DNA of 64,000 nt from Vibrio sp. 10N.261.45.E2 (lineage in GTDB: Bacteria > Pseudomonadota > Gammaproteobacteria > Enterobacterales > Vibrionaceae). The number at the start of each line of letters is the position of its first letter. The stretch's first letter is position 1. The DNA is taken from positions 21,799 to 85,798 of the forward strand of contig NZ_MCZZ01000159.1 of NCBI RefSeq assembly GCF_002875705.1, in the 5' to 3' direction. Positions 35,802 to 44,714 of this stretch are shown in pieces. The notes below the pieces were generated by a model. It was given only the letters and a program-made list of their open reading frames with translations, had not been told where the DNA came from and made no database searches. A program made the position numbers and the translations under genes.

Positions 35802-36341
35802 ATGGCTCTTAAACCGACAATCTATAAGTTTCGTATCTCTTTAACTGATATGAATCGCGACTATTACGACTCTTTTAATCTAACGGTTGCACAACACCCT
35901 TCTGAAACAGAACAGCGAATGATGGCCCGAATCATGGCTTTCTGTATCAATGCCTCTCCTGAACTTGAGTTCACTAAAGGGTTGTCCAGCATTGAAGAAC
36001 CTGATTTATGGCAGAAGTCGTTAGATGATCAAATCCTAGAATGGGTTGATGTCGGCGAACCCGATCCAGAGCGTGTTAAGAAGGCAACTCGCCTATCTAA
36101 ATCAGTGCGTATATTCAGCTTCAACACCAAATCAAACGTGTGGTGGGAGCAGAACAAAGGTAAATTCGGTTACCTGAAAGCTCAGATCGTTCGTCTAGAC
36201 AACGATGGTATTGAGCAGCTTGCAGCGATGACACAACGCACGATGGATCTTTCAGTGATGCTGACTGGCAACTCTGCTTTCGTTAACAGTGATACTCAAT
36301 CGGCTGAAGTAACGTGGGAAGAGCTACAGAGTAATGACTGA
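35802..36341 (+). CDS. yaeQ: YaeQ family protein
   Basis: The 179-residue protein matches YaeQ along its full length: ALKPTIYKFRISLTDMNRDYYDSFNLTVAQHPSET at the start, ARIMAFC, LEFTKGLSSIEEPDLW and VDVGEPDPERVKKA follow. The family has a PD-(D/E)xK nuclease-like fold; it was once linked to suppression of rfaH defects, but its role is not established. It overlaps the next gene by 8 nt, so the two are co-translated. Confidence 0.94.
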   Translation: MALKPTIYKFRISLTDMNRDYYDSFNLTVAQHPSETEQRMMARIMAFCINASPELEFTKGLSSIEEPDLWQKSLDDQILEWVDVGEPDPERVKKATRLSKSVRIFSFNTKSNVWWEQNKGKFGYLKAQIVRLDNDGIEQLAAMTQRTMDLSVMLTGNSAFVNSDTQSAEVTWEELQSND

Positions 36342-36933
36342 GCTTCCAACTAGTGAACAGCAGAAACTTAAAGCAAATCAGCAAGCCAAAACCAAGCTGC
36401 ACTCTTGTTTGAAAGAGTCTGGTTTAGACTCAGTAGCCGCGATTGCGACAGGTTTCGAGAAAGAGCTAACGTCTTTTATCAACGAAAACCACGCTCTGTT
36501 TAAACACGCTTGTGAGAATAAGCCGGACAACTCTGCACGTCAGACGTTGCTTGGTCTGTTAACCAAGGTACATATCGATGCAAGCTATCGCTTTGAAAGC
36601 AATAAAGAAGCGAATGAGGCGATGCAAAATGTATTCGATAATACAGTGGGCACAGAGAACAGCGACAAGTTTCAAAACTCTAACGCTCAACAATTAAAAT
36701 TAGTAACTCATTTGTGGTTGTTCATTCAAGGGCGACTCGGTATGGATTACAGCCTAGCCAATGATCATGCTGCAGTTGCTGCTACGCTATTGTCTCGCGT
36801 ATCGAGAAGCAGTGATGACGAGATTCGCGTAGAGTTCATGGCGAGTTTTTACGATGGTTTGAACATCTATCAAGCCGAGAACAAACCATCCGGTATTGTT
36901 CACCGCTTAAAGCGTTTGTTTAACCTATCGTAA
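36334..36933 (+). CDS. Hypothetical protein coupled to yaeQ
   Basis: The 199-residue soluble protein is rich in Asn, Gln, Lys and Ser, predicted mostly helical, with no signal peptide or membrane segment. No family is recognised. The C-terminus is basic (HRLKRLFNLS). The 8-nt overlap with yaeQ makes it a real gene of the same operon, but nothing in the sequence shows its activity. Confidence 0.8.
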   Translation: MTELPTSEQQKLKANQQAKTKLHSCLKESGLDSVAAIATGFEKELTSFINENHALFKHACENKPDNSARQTLLGLLTKVHIDASYRFESNKEANEAMQNVFDNTVGTENSDKFQNSNAQQLKLVTHLWLFIQGRLGMDYSLANDHAAVAATLLSRVSRSSDDEIRVEFMASFYDGLNIYQAENKPSGIVHRLKRLFNLS

Positions 36934-37026
36934 GCATTCCACCAGCAGCTTTATCCAAGTTTGCGCTTTACACTCTGTAGAGCGCATCTATTTTCCGTTC
37001 CAATCAAACAACCCCCTAGAAAAAAC

Positions 37027-37067
37027 AGATTCCCTATTTCGTTCGTTCCTCACTCTTGGGAATGACG
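37027..37067 (+). repeat. Dispersed palindromic-type repeat, copy A
   Basis: A 40-bp unit starting AGATTCCC, with central GTTCGTTCCTC and ending GGGAATGACG. It aligns with the reverse complement of 37187-37226 over its whole length. The ends TTCCC/GGGAA are complementary, so each unit is itself a small hairpin. Confidence 0.65.
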
Positions 37068-37186
37068 AATATGACTAAGTCGCTCACTCTGCAAGCTCGG
37101 CAGCGCGTGCTTCTAAAAGGCTGACAATTGAATACAAACTGAACCTCCACCCTCGTATTTTCCCTTATGAGCAAACCGATCTTCTC

Positions 37187-37226
37187 CGTCATCCCCGAGA
37201 AGGAGGAACGACTGAATCGGGGATCT
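37187..37226 (-). repeat. Dispersed palindromic-type repeat, copy B (inverted)
   Basis: Reverse complement of the copy A unit with several substitutions: CCCC/GGGG ends instead of TCCC/GGGA, and compensated pairs that keep the hairpin. Compensation suggests that the structure matters. Confidence 0.65.
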
Positions 37227-37262
37227 ACTATCAAAGCACACGAAGCTCATATCACAGACGTA

Positions 37263-37289
37263 AAAAAGCCCCGCTGAGTGCGAGGCTTA
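37263..37289 (-). terminator. Rho-independent terminator of folE
   Basis: On minus, AAGCCTCGC pairs with GCGGGGCTT (one G-U) across a 5-nt loop and is followed by a T6 run, about 55 nt past the folE stop. Confidence 0.88.
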
Positions 37290-37344
37290 GAATCGAGTTG
37301 CCGATTTACTGAGGCTAAATCGTATTTATCAAATCACGAGGCGA

Positions 37345-37998
37345 TTAACGTAGGCCGTGTAAAAATTCGTGACGAGTGGCTGGGTTAGATTTGAAAATAC
37401 CGCCCAGTGCTGTGGTGGTTGTTTCACTAGTTGCATCCATCACACCACGTGATTTCACACAGTAGTGAACCGCATCCATGGTTACTGCAACGTCTTCTGT
37501 TTCAAGCAATGTTTGCAAAGCGACAAGGATCTGCTGAGTCATACGTTCTTGAACTTGTGGACGCTGCGCAAAGAAGCGCACGATACGGTTGATCTTAGAC
37601 AGACCAATAATTTTACCACGAGGTATGTAAGCGACAGCAGTCTTACCATCAATCGTTACCAAGTGGTGCTCACAAGTACTGGTCACGGTAATGTCTTTTA
37701 CTCGTACCATTTCGCGAACGCCCATCTTGTTTTCAATTACGGTAATTTTAGGAAAATTAGCGTAATCCAAACCAGAGAAAATCTCATCCACATACATTTT
37801 GGCAATGCGGTGCGGTGTTTCTTCCAGACTATCGTCCGTAAGATCAAGTTCGAGTAGAGTGAGAATCTCACGCATATGGTGTTCGATTCGTTCCTTTTTC
37901 TCTTCTCGGCTAACCTGGTTAGGACTCATTGGTGTCTCTAAACCACGGCTTGCTAGCGCATCTTTAACCAACTTCGCTGATTCGCTAAGACCTGACAT
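37345..37998 (-). CDS. folE: GTP cyclohydrolase I
   Basis: The 217-residue FolE converts GTP to dihydroneopterin triphosphate, the first step of folate (and pterin) synthesis. The ATG at 37998 is chosen for AGGAAG just upstream; the longer frame to 38070 adds 24 non-conserved residues. Zinc and active-site motifs are present: TSTCEHHLVTIDGKTAVAYIPRGKIIGLSKINR, with Cys and His ligands, and later MDAVHYCVKSRGVMDATSETTTTALGG, with the second Cys ligand. Length and motifs match E. coli FolE. It is divergent from moeA across about 215 nt. Confidence 0.96.
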   Translation of the reverse strand: MSGLSESAKLVKDALASRGLETPMSPNQVSREEKKERIEHHMREILTLLELDLTDDSLEETPHRIAKMYVDEIFSGLDYANFPKITVIENKMGVREMVRVKDITVTSTCEHHLVTIDGKTAVAYIPRGKIIGLSKINRIVRFFAQRPQVQERMTQQILVALQTLLETEDVAVTMDAVHYCVKSRGVMDATSETTTTALGGIFKSNPATRHEFLHGLR

Positions 37999-38213
37999 TG
38001 AACTTCCTCTTATATTACCCCTTCTGGATGGCAAACAAGGATACTCGGAATTTTGAATAAATACACCCATATTTTAAGGGAGGTCATTATTTACGGGGGC
38101 TAAACTGTGCTAGAGTGGCTGCAATTTCGTTGGCTAATCAGGTGTTCTGATCACTTTTCAACCACCATTGCTAACCACAAAATCAAAACAATAACGATCA
38201 AAGGATTTCAATT

Positions 38214-39449
38214 ATGGGCTGTTGCGATGCTCCGGGCTTAATGCCAATTGAAGAAGCACTAGATAAGCTGCTGTCACCAATCAAACCAATCCAAACAACC
38301 TTATCTCTGCCACTGGCGGATGCATTGGGCTACGTTCTTGCTGAAGACATACTCTCCCCTATTTTTGTACCTCCTTTTGATAACTCAGCAATGGATGGTT
38401 ACGCGCTGCGTTTAGCGGACCTAGAAAACGGTAAAGTACTGCCATTGGCGGGCAAATCTTTTGCGGGTCAACCGTTTGAAGGCGAATGGCCAAGCAATAC
38501 CTGTATTCGCATTATGACAGGCGCTAAAATCCCAGAAGGGTGCGATGCGGTCATCATGCAAGAAAATACTCGCGAAACCGATGCGGGCATTGAAATTCAG
38601 CAAGACGATATCAAACTGAACAATAACATTCGCCCTACGGGTGATGACATCAAGCAAGGTGATATCGTTCTGAGCCGTGGTGAGCGTTTAACGCCTCGCG
38701 ATATTCCAATGATTGCCTCGCTGGGTGTCAGCCATGTGACTGTTGCACACAAGCCTAAAGTCGCTTTCTTCTCTACGGGCGACGAACTCAAGCCTTTAGG
38801 TCAGCCTCTTGAAGATGGTCAGATCTACGACAGTAACCGCTACGGTATTAAACCGCTGATTGAAGCTTTTGGTTGTGAAGCGATTGACCTAGGCATTATT
38901 CCTGATTGTCCTGCAACGCTAAAAGAGACCTTTGTAAAAGCACAAGAATTGGCAGACGTTGTCGTGACTTCCGGTGGCGTAAGTGTTGGCGAAGCCGATT
39001 ACACAAAAGACATTCTTGAAGAACTTGGGCAGATCGGCTTCTGGAAACTCGCTATCAAACCGGGTAAACCGTTCGCGTTTGGTGAATTGGATAATGCATG
39101 GTTCTGTGGCCTACCAGGTAACCCAGTATCAGCAATGATGACAATGTACGTGTTGGTTCAGCCTATGCTGGCTAAATTGGCTGGTCACACAGCGTGGACA
39201 GCGCCAGAATCAATTCCGGCTATCACTAAGTCTGCATTCAAAAAAGGCCCAGGCCGAACTGATTACCAACGTGGAATTTACTCGATTGAAAACGGTCAAT
39301 TTGTAGTAGAAACAACAGGTAACCAAAGCTCCGGTGCTTTCCGCTCAATGAGCCTAGCAAACTGCTTTGTGGTACTTGAGCGCGAACGTGGTCGTGTTGA
39401 AGTCGGTGAAACGGTTCAAATTCAACTGTTTAACTCGACGCTTTACTAA
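38214..39449 (+). CDS. moeA: Molybdopterin molybdenumtransferase
   Basis: The 411-residue MoeA inserts molybdate into adenylated molybdopterin. Features are PPFDNSAMDGYALR (about residues 55-68), RIMTGAKIPEGCDAVIMQEN, and the MPT-binding STGDEL together with SGGVSVGEADYTKDIL and GLPGNPVSAMMTMYVLV. The N-terminus MGCCDAPGLMPIEEAL is the usual start in Vibrio homologues. AAAGGA lies 8 nt before the ATG. moeB follows after 12 nt, as in many gamma-proteobacteria. Confidence 0.96.
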   Translation: MGCCDAPGLMPIEEALDKLLSPIKPIQTTLSLPLADALGYVLAEDILSPIFVPPFDNSAMDGYALRLADLENGKVLPLAGKSFAGQPFEGEWPSNTCIRIMTGAKIPEGCDAVIMQENTRETDAGIEIQQDDIKLNNNIRPTGDDIKQGDIVLSRGERLTPRDIPMIASLGVSHVTVAHKPKVAFFSTGDELKPLGQPLEDGQIYDSNRYGIKPLIEAFGCEAIDLGIIPDCPATLKETFVKAQELADVVVTSGGVSVGEADYTKDILEELGQIGFWKLAIKPGKPFAFGELDNAWFCGLPGNPVSAMMTMYVLVQPMLAKLAGHTAWTAPESIPAITKSAFKKGPGRTDYQRGIYSIENGQFVVETTGNQSSGAFRSMSLANCFVVLERERGRVEVGETVQIQLFNSTLY

Positions 39450-39461
39450 CGAGGCTTGCTG

Positions 39462-40211
39462 ATGGAAATTATTTCTGATGCAGAGATGCTTCGCTATAAC
39501 CGCCAGATCATTCTTAAACAGTTTGATTTTGAAGGCCAAGAAGCACTGAAACAGAGCTCAATCTTAGTGTTAGGTGCAGGTGGCTTAGGCTGTGCTTCTG
39601 CTCAATACCTAGCGACAGCAGGCATTGGTATGCTGACATTGATCGATGATGATATTGTCGAGCTTTCAAACCTGCAGCGACAAGTCCTTCACACCGATGC
39701 TGATATTGGTAAGAAGAAAGTCGATTCAGCCGCAGAGTCTTTGCAAGTATTGAATCCTCATCTGACGATTGAAACTTTCGATCATAGGCTTGATGACCAA
39801 ACACTTGGGAAGTTAATTGAAGCACACTCACTTGTTCTTGATGCCAGCGATAACGTGGAAACGCGTAATCAGCTTAACCGCTTATGCTACGCATCAAAAA
39901 CGCCACTGGTTTCTGGTGCTGCGATTCGCATGGAAGGTCAGATTAGTGTGTTCACATACCAAGATGAAAACGCTCCTTGCTACCAGTGCTTAAGTGCTCT
40001 GTTCGGCAACGCAACACTTAGCTGTGTCGAAGCTGGCGTTATGGCTCCGGTTGTCGGTATGGTGGGCGCCGCTCAAGCTTTAGAAGCTATCAAGGTTATT
40101 GCTAAGTTTGGACAACCAAAGCAAGGCAAGCTTTTGATTCTCGATGCTATGTCACACAGTTGGCGAGAAATGAATTTAATGAAGATGCCGAGTTGTTCTG
40201 TGTGCGGATAG
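39462..40211 (+). CDS. moeB: Molybdopterin-synthase adenylyltransferase
   Basis: The 249-residue ThiF/E1-like enzyme activates the C-terminus of MoaD. The ATG at 39462 follows GAGG by 7 nt; a TTG two codons upstream is less likely. It shows the ATP-binding LVLGAGGLGC (about residues 35-44), DASDNVETRNQLNRLC, and two CxxC zinc pairs (CYQC near 173 and CSVC at 245-248). It forms an operon with moeA and is followed by a terminator. Confidence 0.95.
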   Translation: MEIISDAEMLRYNRQIILKQFDFEGQEALKQSSILVLGAGGLGCASAQYLATAGIGMLTLIDDDIVELSNLQRQVLHTDADIGKKKVDSAAESLQVLNPHLTIETFDHRLDDQTLGKLIEAHSLVLDASDNVETRNQLNRLCYASKTPLVSGAAIRMEGQISVFTYQDENAPCYQCLSALFGNATLSCVEAGVMAPVVGMVGAAQALEAIKVIAKFGQPKQGKLLILDAMSHSWREMNLMKMPSCSVCG

Positions 40212-40238
40212 ACTGAATCACAGCTCACCATCTCGAAA

Positions 40239-40273
40239 ATCTAAGCCTTGACTCAAAGTCAGGGCTTTTTTAT
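40239..40273 (+). terminator. Rho-independent terminator after moeB
   Basis: AGCCTTGACT pairs with AGTCAGGGCT (one G-U) around a CAA loop, followed by T6. Confidence 0.88.
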
Positions 40274-40343
40274 ATCTCGACACCAGTATTTCAAATCACT
40301 TTATCAATTTGAGATACTCCATGAGAGATAAGTTTCATTTGAA

Positions 40344-40358
40344 TTCTCATTTTGAGAA
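40344..40358. promoter_or_regulatory. Palindrome upstream of the LruC gene, possible enhancer site
   Basis: TTCTCA-TTT-TGAGAA is a perfect dyad about 58 bp upstream of the sigma-54-like element. The spacing suits a binding site for a sigma-54 activator, though it could serve another regulator. Confidence 0.4.
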
Positions 40359-40415
40359 CTAAATAAAAAAACCAATGCCCGAAATTAAAATCATTAAAAA
40401 TCAATAATTTAAAAA

Positions 40416-40431
40416 TGGCACGTAACTTGTA
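40416..40431 (+). promoter_or_regulatory. Sigma-54-like promoter for the LruC operon
   Basis: TGGCACGTAACTTGTA agrees with the RpoN consensus TGGCACGN4TTGCW at every position except the -12 C, which is T. It lies 36 nt before the LruC start. The -12 deviation is a real weakness. Confidence 0.5.
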
Positions 40432-40466
40432 AAAGAATACATACCTTCCATCACAAGGATGTAGAT

Positions 40467-42602
40467 ATGAGAATTACAACGTTAAGTTTGCTATTAAGTG
40501 CGCCGCTAGTCGCTAATGCAGCCCCATTTGATACCTGCCCAAGTCAGGCTTATTTGTTTCAGTCAAAACCTGTTGAAGTTTGGGGCGTAAACCTGGTAAC
40601 AGGCTCGACAACCCTACTAGAAGACGACACAGGTATGGATGCCAACATCAACGGTGTCGGTTTTGATTTCGAAGACAGATACATTTACGGGTACGACACC
40701 ACTAACAAACGCTTAGTACGCCTTGGTCAAGACTTCCAAGCGGAAGTCATCAATACCAGTGGATTACCAACCGATCACACCTTTTATGTAGGCGACGTCT
40801 ATGACCACGTTTACTACCTTTATCGCACAGGCAAAGGCTTATTCACTGTCGACCTCTCCCCTCTAGATAGCGATCCGAATGCGACCGTTACGGTTAACAA
40901 AATAGCGGGAAGCCCAGCGACAATAAAACTGACTGATTTTGCCTTCCACCCAAGTGATGGCTCTTTATACGGCATCGATAACAATTCTGGCGGTTTATAC
41001 AGCATCAACCCAACCACAGGTGCAGAAACTTACATCGGTGATACCGGAGAGACTGGTACATTCGGCGCAGGTTATTTCGATGTAAACGGCTACTACTACG
41101 TATCTCGAAACCAAGACGGTAAGATCTACCGTATCAACCTATCCCCAGATAACGCTGCCAATATCGCTGCTGGTATCGTTCCTGCTGTAGAGTTCGTATC
41201 AAATGGTCCAGCTTCTGGTCAAAATGATGGTGCTCGTTGTGCGAATGCACCTGTGGTTGATGAAGATTCCAACATCGACTTCGGTGATGCACCAGACAGT
41301 TACCTAACGCTACTGGCAAGTAACGGTCCTCGACATGAACTGGATGGCGTAACTTGGTTAGGTACAAATGCACCGGATGCCGACCTCGATGGCTACGTAA
41401 CTCCGCAATCTGATGAGAGTGTTGGCATTGATGATGAGTGGGCAAACGGTGGTATCGGTTTTGTAACCGCACTTGAAGCCGGGCTTGATTCAAAAGTGGT
41501 GATTGAAGCTTCAACAACCGGTTACCTGTCAGCTTGGATAGACTGGAACCAAGATGGCAGCTTCGATGGCGCCAACGAGCAAGTGTTTACAGATTATCTG
41601 TTAGATGCAGGGGAAAACGAACTGTTTCTTAATGTTGACATCAACGCACTAACCGGTACTACGTGGGCTCGATTTAGATTCAGTCAACAAACCAACCTAA
41701 GTTACTTTGGCGGTTCTACCTCTGGTGAGGTGGTCGATGTTCAAGTGGATGTTCTTAACGATGGTGCCACGGCTCGTTACTTCCCAAGCGCATCTGGCTA
41801 CGCCACGCTCGCATACGAAGATAACTGGCCATACAAAGCCGACTACGACATGAATGACGCTGTTCTTATGTATCGCATTACCGAGATACTTAAAGATGGA
41901 AAAGTCGTGAAATCCACTATCGACGGGCGCTTAGCAGCTGTCGGAGCATCGTACAGAAATGGTTTTGCTGTTCGACTTCCTAACTTAGACCCGAGCTTAG
42001 TGAGTAATGGTAACTCTTACATGAAACACAATGGTGTATTCACTGACCTCGATTTGGAAGATGGACGTAGTGAAGCCATATTTGTCATCGCCAATGACCT
42101 GACAGAAAAAATCAGTACTGGCTGTACCTTCTACCGCACTAGTAATGGATGTAAAGAGGATGAGCAGTTCTCATTCCAAATCGGTATTAGCTTAGCTGGC
42201 GACGGTGTAAGTACTGACAGTTGGACCGATATGCCTTACGACCCGTTCATTTTCGCAACGCCTGGCTATTATCACGGTGAAAACCTACCTCTACATCCAG
42301 GACGCAGCTGGGAGGTTCACTTACCTGACCAAGCTCCAACCGAAGCGTTTGATACCGCTAACCTCTTTGAATCTGGATTAGGCGTTGATGACAGTGACCC
42401 ATCAACAGGTAAATACTTCAAAACAGCAGAAAACCACCCTTGGGCTCTAATCGTGACTTCTGATGACGAATGGGAGTGGCCTTTAGAGTATGTGGATGTT
42501 GTTACCGCTTACCCTGAGTTTAAACAATACGCAGAATCCGGCGGTGAAACGAACCAAACATGGTACCAATCGCCTGCAGACAACCAACGTTACGAACCGT
42601 AA
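40467..42602 (+). CDS. LruC-domain surface protein with DUF6923-like propeller and GEVED domain
   Basis: The 711-residue secreted protein has a signal peptide of about 18 residues (ending VANA). The N-terminal part (about 25-260) is a beta-propeller-like repeat with YGYDTTNKRLVRL and HPSDGSLYGIDNNSGGLYSINPTTG (DUF6923 type). A GEVED domain follows (about 270-430, with DFGDAPDSY, WIDWNQDGSFDGANE and GEVVDVQVDV). The C-terminal half (about 440-700) is an LruC domain with EDNWPYKADYDMNDAVLMYRI and a late ENHPWALIV and WEWPLEY. LruC was named from a Leptospira antigen. The role in Vibrio is unknown; calcium-binding surface or matrix function is inferred from the Asp-rich motifs. The following lipoprotein is probably in the same operon. 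Confidence 0.88.
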   Translation: MRITTLSLLLSAPLVANAAPFDTCPSQAYLFQSKPVEVWGVNLVTGSTTLLEDDTGMDANINGVGFDFEDRYIYGYDTTNKRLVRLGQDFQAEVINTSGLPTDHTFYVGDVYDHVYYLYRTGKGLFTVDLSPLDSDPNATVTVNKIAGSPATIKLTDFAFHPSDGSLYGIDNNSGGLYSINPTTGAETYIGDTGETGTFGAGYFDVNGYYYVSRNQDGKIYRINLSPDNAANIAAGIVPAVEFVSNGPASGQNDGARCANAPVVDEDSNIDFGDAPDSYLTLLASNGPRHELDGVTWLGTNAPDADLDGYVTPQSDESVGIDDEWANGGIGFVTALEAGLDSKVVIEASTTGYLSAWIDWNQDGSFDGANEQVFTDYLLDAGENELFLNVDINALTGTTWARFRFSQQTNLSYFGGSTSGEVVDVQVDVLNDGATARYFPSASGYATLAYEDNWPYKADYDMNDAVLMYRITEILKDGKVVKSTIDGRLAAVGASYRNGFAVRLPNLDPSLVSNGNSYMKHNGVFTDLDLEDGRSEAIFVIANDLTEKISTGCTFYRTSNGCKEDEQFSFQIGISLAGDGVSTDSWTDMPYDPFIFATPGYYHGENLPLHPGRSWEVHLPDQAPTEAFDTANLFESGLGVDDSDPSTGKYFKTAENHPWALIVTSDDEWEWPLEYVDVVTAYPEFKQYAESGGETNQTWYQSPADNQRYEP

Positions 42603-42688
42603 GGAGAGACGTCATGACTATTCAAACTAAACAACATCGAGACAATCATTGCGCTGATTCAAGTCGCAATCTCTCTGAGGAAAAACGT

Positions 42689-43237
42689 ATGTCTGCACAA
42701 AGCACTTGGAACATGAAGAAATCACTGGCCATTATTTTAGCTGCAGCACCATTGGTACTAGCCGGTTGCGGGGGAGGCGGTGGTGGCGGCAGCAGTGCAT
42801 CGACTCCGTCGCCATCTACCCCCTCGACATCTGCAACGCCGTCGACTCCGGTAGCAGCAACACCATCTCCTTCGCCATCTCCAGCGACAAGCGCGGTAGC
42901 AGCGCAAAGCTACACGATGACTGATTTAGTGGTGCCAGACGGGTTTGACTACAGCTCTGTAGAACAGTTTGACCTGGATATTGATATCAGCAGCATCTCG
43001 ACAGACCGCTCTTTTGTGACTGTTTATAGCCGTTTTAGTACAAGAGATGACTCAACCTTGAAGCCAGATTACTCAAGTAAAGTCATTGCAGGGCCACTAG
43101 ACAATGGCGTCTTCGCCTCGAACTTTGCAGCACCTGTAAACCATGATGCACTCTTGATAGAGATCTGGTTCTACGACGGTCAACCTCCATTACAACAAGT
43201 GGTATCCAGCGGTGATTCTCAGATAGTCTGGCAGTAA
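42689..43237 (+). CDS. Lipoprotein with Ser/Thr/Pro linker, partner of the LruC gene
   Basis: The 182-residue product has lipobox LVLAGC (Cys27) after MKKSLAIILAAAP. A Gly6-Ser tether and a Ser/Thr/Pro/Ala-rich linker of about 45 residues follow, then a compact C-terminal domain of about 105 residues (from MTDLVVPDGFDYSS to the end) that is not recognised. The ATG at 42689 is chosen for GAGG 8 nt upstream; 42713 and 42614 are alternatives. The linker would hold the domain away from the membrane. It lies 86 nt past the LruC gene and before a terminator. Confidence 0.82.
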   Translation: MSAQSTWNMKKSLAIILAAAPLVLAGCGGGGGGGSSASTPSPSTPSTSATPSTPVAATPSPSPSPATSAVAAQSYTMTDLVVPDGFDYSSVEQFDLDIDISSISTDRSFVTVYSRFSTRDDSTLKPDYSSKVIAGPLDNGVFASNFAAPVNHDALLIEIWFYDGQPPLQQVVSSGDSQIVWQ

Positions 43238-43314
43238 CCCGTTTAGCGGCACATAACTTGTCGTTAACGAGGTCTAAGACGAAACCGATTCAAAATTGAT
43301 TAAATATAATTAGG

Positions 43315-43340
43315 AAGTGAGCAGAAATGCTCACTTTTTT
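43315..43340 (+). terminator. Rho-independent terminator of the LruC operon
   Basis: AAGTGAGCA pairs with TGCTCACTT around a GAAA tetraloop, followed by T-rich sequence. Confidence 0.9.
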
Positions 43341-43444
43341 GTTTTCCTCAATTAGCGTTTGTTTCCGTTTTCTTAGGCTGTAACATTTCACTTTATCGCC
43401 AATCTCACTTATATTTTCAATATAACCTTCAAAGACTTACTCTC

Positions 43445-43759
43445 ATGAAACAGTTAAAAATAGGTCTATTTATATTGATGTGCGGTGTAGGGATATTATT
43501 AATCCTCACCTACTTCCCGCTAACATCCGAGACAGGACAACGCATTCAAGCCAAAGTGATTTCGAACACACTCACCCAATCCTTGGATGGACACAGACGC
43601 TATCTCACCGTTCAAACAAAAGATAATGAAGTATTTCGCGTCTCTATTGCTCCAACCACAGACTGCCCTATTGATTCTATGGTCGCGCTTGATACATTAA
43701 ACAATCAAATAACCGGACAAAGCAGTTATCAGTTCATCCACTGTCGAGCCCCACAGTAG
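43445..43759 (+). CDS. Small hypothetical protein with one membrane segment
   Basis: The 104-residue product has an N-terminal hydrophobic helix (about 7-27, IGLFILMCGVGILLILTYFPL) acting as anchor or uncleaved signal. A 75-residue extracytoplasmic domain contains two Cys that could form a disulfide (DCPID and HCRAP). No family is recognised. It stands alone upstream of sseA. The short size makes it less certain, but the good start and domain-like composition support it. Confidence 0.6.
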   Translation: MKQLKIGLFILMCGVGILLILTYFPLTSETGQRIQAKVISNTLTQSLDGHRRYLTVQTKDNEVFRVSIAPTTDCPIDSMVALDTLNNQITGQSSYQFIHCRAPQ

Positions 43760-43865
43760 TCATCAATACAACAACGGTATTCGCTAAAACAATCATAATC
43801 GCCAAAACACTGTATTTGCTATAACAAAAAGAATCGCTAAAACAACGAGAATGGATATAACAATA

Positions 43866-44714
43866 ATGAATCAGCCGCTTATCTCACCAGAACAACTTCA
43901 ACAACGTTTACTAGAAAAAAACAACATCGTCATCCTTGACGCCAGTATCGAGTTCCAAATTCCAAGTGAGTCAGAAAAGATCAAAGGACAGATGATTCCT
44001 GGGGCTATTCGTTTTGATTACGACAAAGACTTTTGCAACAAGCACACCCTGCTTCCTCACATGTTCCCGTCTGAAAAGCACTTTAACACTCGCGCAAAAG
44101 AAATTGGCATCAATCAACACAGTACGATTGTGGTTTACGATAACTCAGGGACCTTTGCTTCCCCTCGTGCGTGGTGGATGTTTATGGCGATGGGGCACAA
44201 CGACGTATACGTCTTAGATGGCGGCTTACCTGCATGGGTTGAAGCTGGCTACACGACAGACACATCGTACCGTGCTGAAGTAACACCAGGAAATTTCGAA
44301 GGTAACATTCAAGACAACTATTTTGTAAGTGCTCAAGAGATCGAAAGTTACTCTACTGACAAGAGCGCAAACATTATCGATGCTCGCTCTCAAGCTCGCT
44401 TCGATTCAGAAGTTCCTGAACCACGAGAAGGCTTACGCAGCGGGCATATTCCGAACTCCATTTGCCTACCATTCGCACAAGTCTTAAATGCAGGTAAATT
44501 GAAACCTCAAGAAGAGTTAATTGACATTTTCTCGACCCTAAACTTAACCCCCTCTCAACCTATGTTCTTTAGCTGTGGCTCTGGTGTGACGGCTTGCATC
44601 ATTTTATTGGCCGCTAAACTGGCCGGATATTCAGGTGAAATGGGTGTTTATGATGGCTCATGGACTGAATGGGGCGCTAACGAGAAATTACCCATCGCTG
44701 TGACTAAAAAGTAA
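43866..44714 (+). CDS. sseA: 3-mercaptopyruvate sulfurtransferase (two-domain rhodanese)
   Basis: The 282-residue tandem rhodanese has an N-terminal inactive domain (about 5-140, with PGAIRFDYD and GLPAWVEAG) and a C-terminal active domain. The active loop is CGSGVTAC starting at Cys237, the signature of 3-mercaptopyruvate-type enzymes (CG[S/T]GVT) rather than thiosulfate rhodanese. The ATG at 43866 is used because GGA is suitably placed upstream; the ATG at 43851 lacks spacing. It transfers sulfur from mercaptopyruvate to thiols or cyanide. Confidence 0.92.
   Translation: MNQPLISPEQLQQRLLEKNNIVILDASIEFQIPSESEKIKGQMIPGAIRFDYDKDFCNKHTLLPHMFPSEKHFNTRAKEIGINQHSTIVVYDNSGTFASPRAWWMFMAMGHNDVYVLDGGLPAWVEAGYTTDTSYRAEVTPGNFEGNIQDNYFVSAQEIESYSTDKSANIIDARSQARFDSEVPEPREGLRSGHIPNSICLPFAQVLNAGKLKPQEELIDIFSTLNLTPSQPMFFSCGSGVTACIILLAAKLAGYSGEMGVYDGSWTEWGANEKLPIAVTKK

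Larger units (their letters stand above)
36934..37344. other. Intergenic region with an inverted pair of dispersed repeats
   Basis: No convincing gene: a short open frame on minus only reads through repeat sequence. The region holds two copies of a 40-bp element in opposite orientation and the folE terminator. Confidence 0.7.

Noticed and set aside
37034..37234. A 66-residue minus-strand frame in the yaeQ-folE gap
   Set aside because: It reads through the inverted dispersed repeats and has no supported start.
40380..40415. LuxR/HapR-like half-site (TTATTGAT on minus) before the LruC gene
   Set aside because: Only one half matches; AT-rich sequence makes such hits common.
43780..43850. Degenerate short repeats of TCGCTAAAACA type before sseA
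   Set aside because: Copies are irregular in length and sequence with no array-like spacing, so neither CRISPR nor a clear tandem repeat.
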